Below are positions 6,990 through 12,919 of a stretch of 12,919 bases of DNA, one piece after another. The position numbers were made by a program, and so were the translations under genes. The DNA comes from Alphaproteobacteria bacterium (GTDB lineage: Bacteria > Pseudomonadota > Alphaproteobacteria > Puniceispirillales > Puniceispirillaceae), in assembly GCA_009936885.1 (NCBI GenBank), contig JAACDT010000207.1, forward strand, positions 1-12,919, in the 5' to 3' direction. Within the stretch, counting starts at the first letter, position 1. Each line of letters opens with the position of its first letter. Below the pieces are notes generated by a model. It was given only the letters and a program-made list of their open reading frames with translations. It had not been told where the DNA came from and did not search any database.

Positions 6990-7943
6990 ATGAAAGCTCA
7001 GAAAATAATTATTGATACAGATCCGGGCATTGATGATGCCATGGCGATTCATCAAGCATTTGCGGATAGCAGATTAGAAGTGGTTGGACTTACCACCATT
7101 TTTGGCAACGTATATGTAGAGCAAGCAACACGAAACGCGCTTTGGCTTGCAGAACAAGCAGCATATGAATGCAGTGTTGCTGGCGGCGCGTTAACGCCAT
7201 TGGTTCAAGCAATGAATACCCCTGCCTGTTTTGTTCATGGAGAGGAAGGATTTGGCAGTTTGACAGACATTCAACCCTCGCAAAAGCCAGATCCAAGGTC
7301 AGCACATATTTATCTGTCTGAAACAATAAGAGAGAATTCAGGCGAAATTATTTTATGTCCTGTCGGGCCTTTAACGAATATCGCAAAGCTGCTTGATTAC
7401 GATCCAGAAATTGTAAACCATGTTAAAAAACTGGTTATAATGGGAGGGGCTGTTTACGTCCCAGGGAATGTAACCTCATTTGCAGAAGCAAATTTTTGGA
7501 ATGATCCTCATGCCGCAGACAAGGTTCTTGGTGCAGATTGGCACATAGATCTAATAGGCCTTGATGTAACTGCAACAATACAGTTTCCGTCTGATGTTTT
7601 TTCACAAATTGCTAAAGCATCTCCAAGAATTGGAGGTTTTATTTATGATATCTGTGAATTCTATATTGCTTTCTATGAGAAAATCGTTGGAAAGCGTGTG
7701 TGTCTTATGCATGACCCGGCGGCACTATTGGCAATTTGTGATCGTGATATTTTTACGTTCCAAAACGAGCCGCTATCTGTCATAGTTGAGGGAGAGGAAG
7801 TAGGTAATTCGATTGTTAGTGAAAATATGTTACGAAGAGCAGTGAGTGTGGCAGTAGGGGTTGACGTGGATGCGGCTAAAAAGCGTTTTATGGCTATTTT
7901 AGCGCAAGCTGACACGGCCTTCGATAAGAGAGTAAACAGCTAA
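6990..7943 (+). CDS. Inosine-uridine-preferring nucleoside hydrolase (ribohydrolase)
   Basis: This enzyme hydrolyses the N-glycosidic bond of ribonucleosides to free base and ribose, using a bound calcium. With the start at 6990 the numbering almost matches the Crithidia enzyme: DTDPGIDD at 9-16 with the catalytic and metal aspartates D11, D15 and D16, VHGEEGFG (82-89), the ribose-binding E166 and N168 in FAEANFWNDP, and H241-D242 in MHDP. H241 places it with the group I hydrolases. The ATG at 6990 (317 residues) has GGAAG eight bases upstream and gives the usual short N-terminus. An in-frame TTG at 6975 has AAGGA eight bases upstream and would add five residues, so the start is uncertain. 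It follows the ribokinase and precedes the oxygenase by 15 bases. In this family the 2'-OH matters for catalysis, so deoxynucleosides are normally poor substrates. Base preference cannot be read from sequence. Confidence 0.93.
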   Translation: MKAQKIIIDTDPGIDDAMAIHQAFADSRLEVVGLTTIFGNVYVEQATRNALWLAEQAAYECSVAGGALTPLVQAMNTPACFVHGEEGFGSLTDIQPSQKPDPRSAHIYLSETIRENSGEIILCPVGPLTNIAKLLDYDPEIVNHVKKLVIMGGAVYVPGNVTSFAEANFWNDPHAADKVLGADWHIDLIGLDVTATIQFPSDVFSQIAKASPRIGGFIYDICEFYIAFYEKIVGKRVCLMHDPAALLAICDRDIFTFQNEPLSVIVEGEEVGNSIVSENMLRRAVSVAVGVDVDAAKKRFMAILAQADTAFDKRVNS

Positions 7944-7958
7944 GGAATAAAACAGGAT

Positions 7959-8792
7959 ATGCAAGTTCAAACAGTAAGCTATACTGCCAAGGATGCAGCA
8001 GAAACCCTAACGCGTTCTCTGCATGAAACAGGGTTTGCCATATTAGAAGATCATCCTATTAGCTCTGAGCAAGTGCAGTCAATTTATGATAATTGGGGGG
8101 CCTTTTTTGCAAGTGAAGCAAAGCATGAATTTCTAAGAGATATGGAAAAGCAAGATGGATATTTTCCGTTTCGGTCTGAAAACGCAAAAGGCGTTGATTT
8201 AAAAGACCTAAAAGAATTTTATCATGTGTTTCCATGGGGCCGTGTTCCTCCAGAATTAGAGGTGGAAACCCGAAAATTATATAATGATTTGGTTATCCTT
8301 GGATTAACCTTATTAAAATGGCTTGATAGCACCATACCATCTGATGTGCATGATATTCTCTCAGAACCTTTGGATGAAATGATGCAAGGCAGCCAGCAAA
8401 GCTTGCTTCGCATATTACATTATCCACCCATTCAACAGGATGCAGAATTAGGGGCGATTAGGGCGGCAGCTCATGAAGATATAAATCTAATAACACTTCT
8501 TGTAGCGGGCTCTGAGCCTGGCTTGCAAGCACAAGATAAAGCTGGAAAATGGCATGATATTTCCTGCGATCCGGGTATGATCACCATTAATAATGGAGAT
8601 ATGCTTGCTATGGCGAGTAATAATTATTTTCCGTCAACTCCGCACCGTGTGGTAAACCCAGATGGAAAAAATAATAATTCACGTTATTCTATACCTATGT
8701 TTTTACATCCAAGACCAGAGGTGATGTTGAATAACGTGCTTTCAGCAGAAGGGTATCTGCTAAATCGACTAAAAGAAATTGGATTAAAATAG
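7959..8792 (+). CDS. 2-oxoglutarate/Fe(II)-dependent oxygenase, isopenicillin N synthase-like
   Basis: This is a soluble non-haem iron oxygenase of 277 residues. An N-terminal DIOX_N-like region (about 5-110, with GFAILEDHPI at 25-34) precedes the jelly-roll core. The iron triad is complete: H172 and D174 in AAHEDIN, and H229 in STPHRVVNP. R242 and S244 in RYSIPMF are the RxS pair that binds 2-oxoglutarate, and LRILHYPP (150-157) is a family hallmark. It should therefore couple 2-oxoglutarate decarboxylation to oxidation of a substrate I cannot name. It sits 15 bases after the nucleoside hydrolase and 15 bases before the nucleoside-binding protein, so a nucleoside or nucleobase is the likely substrate. 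Candidate activities from known enzymes of this superfamily are pyrimidine deoxynucleoside 2'-hydroxylase, thymine 7-hydroxylase and xanthine hydroxylase. The family is confident; the reaction is inference. Confidence 0.9.
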   Translation: MQVQTVSYTAKDAAETLTRSLHETGFAILEDHPISSEQVQSIYDNWGAFFASEAKHEFLRDMEKQDGYFPFRSENAKGVDLKDLKEFYHVFPWGRVPPELEVETRKLYNDLVILGLTLLKWLDSTIPSDVHDILSEPLDEMMQGSQQSLLRILHYPPIQQDAELGAIRAAAHEDINLITLLVAGSEPGLQAQDKAGKWHDISCDPGMITINNGDMLAMASNNYFPSTPHRVVNPDGKNNNSRYSIPMFLHPRPEVMLNNVLSAEGYLLNRLKEIGLK

Positions 8793-8807
8793 GTAAAGAG
8801 GTAAATT

Positions 8808-9842
8808 ATGTCACGAAATAATCTTTTATTGATAGTTGGCGTCATTGTGGTGGCGGTAGTTATTATTTTCAACCTCGATATGGAGGTTGCAGATAAAAAA
8901 GAGACTGCAAGTTTAAAGCCGGCTGTTGTTTTTGATATGGGCGGTAAATTTGACAAATCCTTTAATGAGGGTGTTTGGAACGGGGTAAAGAAATTTACCG
9001 AAGAGACAGGCATCGAAGTAATGGAATTTGAAGTAACTAACGAGACACAGCGTGAGCAGGCAATGCGCCGCATGGTTGATAAGGGCGCAACGATTGTACT
9101 TGGCGTTGGATTTGCACAGGCAGATGCGATTTCTAAAGCAGCGGCAGATAAGCCAGATGTTCAATTTCCACTCATTGATGTTGGCTGGCTGGATGCGCCA
9201 AACTTACGCCAATATGTATTCAAAGAACATGAAGGCTCGTTTCTAGTTGGTGTTGCTGCTGCAAAAGCATCGCAAACAGGTAAAGTCGGATTTGTTGGTG
9301 GTCAAGATATCGGCCTTATCAGCAGGTTTGCGTGTGGATATGTAGGTGGAGTGAAATCTATTCTTCCAAATGGAGAAGTATATGAAAATATGACAGGCTC
9401 TACTCCTGCGGCTTGGAATGACCCTGCAAGAGGTGCTGAATTAACACGAAGCCAGATTGATCGCGGTGCAGATGTGGTATACCACGCAGCAGGCGGCACA
9501 GGCGTTGGTGTAATTCAAGCAGCAGCTGATGCAGGCAAGCTTGCTATTGGTGTTGATTCAAACCAAAATGGGCTAGCCCCAGGTTCCGTTCTAACCTCTA
9601 TGCTAAAGCGAGTGGATGTTGCCGCTTATGAAACATTCATGGATGCAAAGAATGATGCATTTACGTCAGGTGTTCAGGTACTTGGTATTGCAGAAGGGGG
9701 TGTTGACTGGGCTCTGGACGATAATAACAAGTCACTTATCACTGCAGATATTAAGAGTGCTATTGAGAAAGCTAAAGACGGGATTCTGTCTGGCGATATC
9801 GTAGTGCACGACTTTTTAGCAGATCAAAATTGCCCTTATTAA
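8808..9842 (+). CDS. BMP/PnrA-family nucleoside-binding protein of ABC importer
   Basis: This is the extracytoplasmic binding protein that feeds the importer encoded directly after it. It is 344 residues of the basic membrane protein/PnrA family (type I periplasmic fold), whose studied members bind purine or other nucleosides. Family motifs are VVFDMGGKFDKSFNEG (40-55), KVGFVGGQD (159-167), VVYHAAGGTGVGVIQAA (223-239) and AIGVDSNQNG (246-255). AGAGG lies six bases before the ATG. The N-terminus is a basic end plus one hydrophobic helix (about 5-21) ending in FNLD, with no lipobox cysteine and no clear signal-peptidase site. Most members of the family are lipoproteins or have cleaved signals, so this one may be anchored by an uncleaved helix. 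The same stretch opens the unrelated PotF protein at 1239. A GC-rich hairpin follows within the start of the ATPase gene. Exact ligand unknown. Confidence 0.93.
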   Translation: MSRNNLLLIVGVIVVAVVIIFNLDMEVADKKETASLKPAVVFDMGGKFDKSFNEGVWNGVKKFTEETGIEVMEFEVTNETQREQAMRRMVDKGATIVLGVGFAQADAISKAAADKPDVQFPLIDVGWLDAPNLRQYVFKEHEGSFLVGVAAAKASQTGKVGFVGGQDIGLISRFACGYVGGVKSILPNGEVYENMTGSTPAAWNDPARGAELTRSQIDRGADVVYHAAGGTGVGVIQAAADAGKLAIGVDSNQNGLAPGSVLTSMLKRVDVAAYETFMDAKNDAFTSGVQVLGIAEGGVDWALDDNNKSLITADIKSAIEKAKDGILSGDIVVHDFLADQNCPY

Positions 9843-9869
9843 ATAACGCTTAGAAGTAAGTTTAATACG

Positions 9870-11495
9870 GTGAGTTTAAACATAACCAAACAAAACGGCG
9901 GCGATTCGCCGCCGTTTGCTGTTTCACTCAAAGATATTTGCAAGAGTTTCGGGCCAGTGCGCGCGAATGCTTCTATCAGTTTGGATGTACTGTCTGGAAC
10001 AATCCACGGCATTATCGGTGAAAACGGCGCGGGCAAATCCACATTAATGTCCATTTTATATGGTTTTTATCAACCAGATAGTGGGCAAATAGAATTAGAC
10101 GGCATTTCTTCTGCATTTAGGCAACCCTCCGAGGCTATAGCCATGGGAATTGGCATGGTGCATCAGCATTTTATGCTTGTTCCAAATTTTACAGCACTGG
10201 AGAATATTATTCTTGGCGCTGAGGGTCAAAAAGGTCTTAAAACGGGTCTGCAACTTGCAAGAGAGAAGCTACAAGAACTATCCCAAATCTATGGGTTAGA
10301 GGTTGAATTAGACAGCATCACAGAAGAGCTGCCAGTTGGAATTCAGCAAAGAATAGAAATTTTAAAAGCCTTATATCGCGGTGCTAGAGTGCTCATATTA
10401 GATGAGCCAACGGGCGTGCTAACACCTCAGGAGACAGACCAGCTTTTCGAAATCCTGAAAGCTTTAAAATCAGAAGGTGTTACTATTCTTTTGATTACGC
10501 ACAAGCTTCATGAAGTGATGGCTATTACCGATGTTGTGTCTGTTATGCGACAAGGTAAATTGGTAGCTCATACAAAGACCAATGAGACATCGCCTGAATG
10601 GCTCGCAGAACAAATGGTCGGCAGGTCAGTTCTTGTAAACTCAGAGTTTGCGCCAGGAAAACCAGATAAAATAGCATTATCGGCGCATAATTTATGTGTA
10701 AGTGATAAGCGCGGTTTTAATAGTTTAAAGAGCGTATCGTTTGAGCTTCGTGAAGGCGAAATACTGGGCGTTGCCGGGATCGCAGGTAATGGCCAGTCAG
10801 AGCTATTATCTGTTCTCTCAGGAATTATAAAACCAGCAATAGGTGCGTTTTCAATAGGAGAATATCTGTTTAATTCTTCTCAACCGGCTGACCCAGCCTT
10901 CCTAAGGCAACTAGGCATAGCGCATGTTCCAGAAGATAGGCATGCAGAAGGGCTAATATTGCAGTTTCATGCGTTTGAATCCTCTGTCTTGGGTTATGAG
11001 ACAAACTCAAAATTAGGACGTAATCTGCTAACAGATCCGAATATTATTAAGGAGCATTGTTCCGAGTTAATGAATTCTTTTGATGTTCGCCCGCCTAATC
11101 CAAAACTATTAAGCAGTCAGTTTTCAGGCGGAAATCAACAAAAACTGGTTCTCGCGCGTGAAATATCATCCATGCCAAAAGTGCTTCTTGTTGGTCAGCC
11201 AACAAGAGGCGTTGATATTGGTGCAATTGAGTTTATTCATAACACCTTGATAAAAATGCGCGATAGGGGCTGTGCGATACTCCTTGTATCGGTTGAATTG
11301 GAAGAGATATTAAGTTTGTCTGATAGAATAATGGTGATGAATGCAGGTGAGGTTGTAGGAACGGTAGATAAGCTGGATGCTACAAAATCAATGCTGGGTA
11401 AGATGATGGCTGGAATTGCCACTGATGCTGCCTCAGCTAGTAGTGCCTTGAACATTCCTGAATTGACCAGTGCTGGTTTGAAGGGTGGCGTGTAA
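9870..11495 (+). CDS. Nucleoside ABC importer ATP-binding protein with two ATPase domains
   Basis: This subunit energises nucleoside import. It is 541 residues with two tandem ATPase domains, as in the YufO/NupO and RbsA-like families. Domain 1 is complete: Walker A GENGAGKST (50-58), Q99 in VHQHFML, signature LPVGIQQR (154-161), Walker B LILDEP (175-180) and H211. Domain 2 is degenerate: GIAGNGQSE (303-311) lacks the Walker A lysine, signature FSGGNQQK (418-425) is kept, the Walker B DE is replaced by GQ in LLVGQPTRGVD, and the switch histidine is missing (LVSVELEE). This asymmetry is usual for the family and is not decay. The start is GTG at 9870. It is the only canonical start in frame between the preceding in-frame stop (9840-9842) and the first domain; its ribosome binding site is weak. 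Codons 8-16 form a strong hairpin. The gene overlaps the following permease by one base. Confidence 0.94.
   Translation: MSLNITKQNGGDSPPFAVSLKDICKSFGPVRANASISLDVLSGTIHGIIGENGAGKSTLMSILYGFYQPDSGQIELDGISSAFRQPSEAIAMGIGMVHQHFMLVPNFTALENIILGAEGQKGLKTGLQLAREKLQELSQIYGLEVELDSITEELPVGIQQRIEILKALYRGARVLILDEPTGVLTPQETDQLFEILKALKSEGVTILLITHKLHEVMAITDVVSVMRQGKLVAHTKTNETSPEWLAEQMVGRSVLVNSEFAPGKPDKIALSAHNLCVSDKRGFNSLKSVSFELREGEILGVAGIAGNGQSELLSVLSGIIKPAIGAFSIGEYLFNSSQPADPAFLRQLGIAHVPEDRHAEGLILQFHAFESSVLGYETNSKLGRNLLTDPNIIKEHCSELMNSFDVRPPNPKLLSSQFSGGNQQKLVLAREISSMPKVLLVGQPTRGVDIGAIEFIHNTLIKMRDRGCAILLVSVELEEILSLSDRIMVMNAGEVVGTVDKLDATKSMLGKMMAGIATDAASASSALNIPELTSAGLKGGV
9893..9917 (+). terminator. Perfect 11-bp GC-rich hairpin inside the ATPase 5' coding region
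   Basis: AAACGGCGGCG (9893-9903) pairs perfectly with CGCCGCCGTTT (9907-9917) around a three-base ATT loop. It is preceded by A-rich and followed by T-rich sequence (TTTGCTGTTTC), which is the shape of an intrinsic terminator. It lies 51 bases after the binding-protein stop and occupies codons 8-16 of the ATPase gene (Q-N-G-G-D-S-P-P-F). It stands out in an AT-rich region. Probable roles, by inference, are partial termination or message stabilisation that favours the binding protein, or limiting translation of the GTG-started ATPase gene. Confidence 0.6.
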
Positions 11496-12610
11496 TGCAG
11501 ACATCGCGTCTACCTGCCTATGTGGATATCCTCATAATACCGTTTCTCAATCTATTAACGGCATTATTTGTAGCAGGCATCATTATCGCTATTATTGGCG
11601 AAAACCCGTTTACCGCTTTATCTGTTATGCTTAAAGGAGCCTTTATCTATAAGGGCGGCCTTGGCTATACACTTTTTTACACCACCAATTTTATTTTTAC
11701 GGGGCTTGCGGTTGCAGTGGCGTTTCATGCAATGCTGTTTAACATTGGCGGTGAGGGACAAGCAGCAATGGGCGGTCTTGGAATTGGTCTTGTGGCACTC
11801 TCTTTAGGGGGTGTTATCCCAGCGCCATTTGTTATTCTTCTTGCCATTCTGGGCTCAGCATTATTTGGGGCCTTTTGGGGTGTAATACCAGGTTATCTGC
11901 AAGCTAAGCGTGGTAGCCATATTGTTATTACAACCATTATGTTTAACTTTATTGCGTCTTCGATACTAATATGGCTGCTGGCAGGAATGCTTATGGCGCC
12001 AAACCAAATGTCGCCAGAGACAGTGTCTTTTGCAGATGGGGTGATGCTGTTTAAAATACATGAGATCTTAAATAGCATGGGTTTTTATGTTGCACGATCG
12101 CCATTGAATATATCATTCGCTCTTGCGTTACTATGTTGTTTTGCTGTCTGGGTTTTAATTTGGAGAACCAGACTGGGATACCGTATCAGGGCAACGGGAT
12201 TTAGCACCAAAGCTTCCACTTATGCAGGCTACCGACCTGAATGGATTATCATCTTGGTAATGGCCATTTCTGGCGGTCTTGCGGGGATGATGGCTGTTAA
12301 TGAAATCCTTGGAGTGCAACATAGAGTGATTTTGAATTTTACATCTGGTTATGGATTTACAGGAATTGCGGTTGCCTTAATGGGCCGAAATCACCCTGTT
12401 GGTATCATATTCGCAAGCTTGTTGTTTGGCGCTTTATATCAAGGCGGTGCAGAGCTTGATTTTGAATTTCAGACAATTACACGTGATATGGTGGTGATGA
12501 TTCAGGGGCTTATAATTCTGTTTTCAGGCGCTCTTGCTTATATGTTTAATCCTATATTAGAACGTTTTTTCAGCGCAAATACACCCCAGAAGGAAATGCT
12601 CGATGGCTGA
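11495..12610 (+). CDS. Nucleoside ABC importer permease, YufP/NupP-like
   Basis: This is an integral inner-membrane subunit of the BMP-dependent nucleoside importer, family BPD_transp_2. It is 371 residues and strongly hydrophobic, with segments near 11-34, 63-80, 90-130, 143-166, 205-223, 250-270, 303-317 and 333-351. Hallmarks are FNIGGEGQAAMGGLG (82-96) and GYGFTGIAVALMGRNHP (285-301). The ATG overlaps the ATPase stop in a TAATG junction, and GAAGGGTGG just upstream (about 11479-11487) can act as ribosome binding site. The gene overlaps the second permease by eight bases. The gene order of binding protein, double ATPase and two different permeases is the standard one for BMP-type nucleoside importers. 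No substrate specificity can be read from the permease itself. Confidence 0.93.
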   Translation: MQTSRLPAYVDILIIPFLNLLTALFVAGIIIAIIGENPFTALSVMLKGAFIYKGGLGYTLFYTTNFIFTGLAVAVAFHAMLFNIGGEGQAAMGGLGIGLVALSLGGVIPAPFVILLAILGSALFGAFWGVIPGYLQAKRGSHIVITTIMFNFIASSILIWLLAGMLMAPNQMSPETVSFADGVMLFKIHEILNSMGFYVARSPLNISFALALLCCFAVWVLIWRTRLGYRIRATGFSTKASTYAGYRPEWIIILVMAISGGLAGMMAVNEILGVQHRVILNFTSGYGFTGIAVALMGRNHPVGIIFASLLFGALYQGGAELDFEFQTITRDMVVMIQGLIILFSGALAYMFNPILERFFSANTPQKEMLDG

Positions 12611-12919
12611 TTTCTGGTTCCAGTTTTTGCTTGCATTGGATTCAACATTACGAGTTGCAACGCCGCTGATATTTGCTGCAATGGCGGGTATTTTCTCTGA
12701 ACGTTCGGGTATAATTGATATATCCCTTGAAGGAAAAATGTTAATGGCAGCCTTTGTTGCAGCAGCGGTTGCTTATGGAACAGGATCCCCATGGATTGGG
12801 GCACTTGCTGCAATTATAGTTTCTGTTTTAGCTGGTTTGTTGCATGGATTTGCGTGTATTATTCATCGGGGAAATCAGGTTATTTCTGGGCTTGCTATAA
12901 ATATTCTTGCCTCCGGTCT
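12603..12919 (+). CDS. Second nucleoside ABC importer permease, YufQ/NupQ-like (partial, 3' end outside window)
   Basis: An ATG at 12603, inside the last codons of the preceding permease, opens a frame that stays open to the window end (105 codons plus two bases). AGAAGGA at 12588-12594 is eight bases upstream and supports this start. The protein begins MADFWFQFLLALDSTLRVAT and contains SERSGIIDISLEGKMLMAAF (32-51), the signature of the second permease of BMP-type importers, usually SERSGVVNIGLEG; here Asp replaces the usual Asn at residue 39. Hydrophobic segments are visible near 19-31, 46-57 and 63-81. It would form the channel together with the permease at 11495. Full members are about 300 residues, so roughly two thirds of the gene lies outside. 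Confidence 0.92.
   Translation, partial: MADFWFQFLLALDSTLRVATPLIFAAMAGIFSERSGIIDISLEGKMLMAAFVAAAVAYGTGSPWIGALAAIIVSVLAGLLHGFACIIHRGNQVISGLAINILASG

Noticed and set aside
10776..11310. Degenerate second ATPase domain as a sign of gene decay
   Set aside because: Loss of the Walker A lysine, Walker B acidic pair and switch histidine in the second domain is common in double-ATPase nucleoside and sugar importers. The reading frame is intact and the signature motif is retained.

Overview
The window comes from an AT-rich bacterium, most likely a marine-type alphaproteobacterium. The PyrE phosphoribosyl-pyrophosphate motif has the ED..TDGGSK form I associate with alphaproteobacteria. Genes are tightly packed, and polyamine and nucleoside ABC importers occur side by side. 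The lineage is an inference from protein style and gene content; no rRNA or marker gene settles it. All thirteen genes lie on the + strand, spacers are short, and I see no tRNA, rRNA, insertion sequence or CRISPR array.

Layout. A complete dihydroorotase gene (pyrC, 100-1152) is followed by a complete polyamine ABC importer, potFGHI (1239-5251), with a hairpin directly after the binding-protein gene. After a 129-base gap comes a second, longer run that starts with pyrE (5381-6079). It continues with a ribokinase, an inosine-uridine-type nucleoside hydrolase, a 2-oxoglutarate/Fe(II) oxygenase of the isopenicillin-N-synthase type, and a BMP/PnrA-type nucleoside ABC importer: binding protein, double ATPase, permease, and a second permease cut by the window end. 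Gaps in this run are 5-27 bases or overlaps, so it reads as one operon.

How the genes fit together. The second run describes a pathway: import of a nucleoside, a possible oxidation step, hydrolysis to base plus ribose, and phosphorylation of ribose to ribose 5-phosphate. Ribose 5-phosphate is the precursor of the PRPP that PyrE uses. The unexplained member is the oxygenase. Nucleoside hydrolases need the ribose 2'-OH, and fungi use a 2-oxoglutarate oxygenase to convert deoxynucleosides to ribonucleosides before a hydrolase acts. A bacterial counterpart is therefore a reasonable, untested hypothesis; a nucleobase hydroxylase is the main alternative.

The two unrelated substrate-binding proteins, PotF (type II fold) and BMP (type I fold), begin with nearly the same 24-residue stretch: a short basic end plus one hydrophobic helix without a clear signal-peptidase or lipoprotein site. 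This suggests a shared membrane anchor. Each transporter also has a strong hairpin at the boundary between the binding-protein gene and the ATPase gene. In the nucleoside operon this hairpin lies inside the first codons of the ATPase gene.
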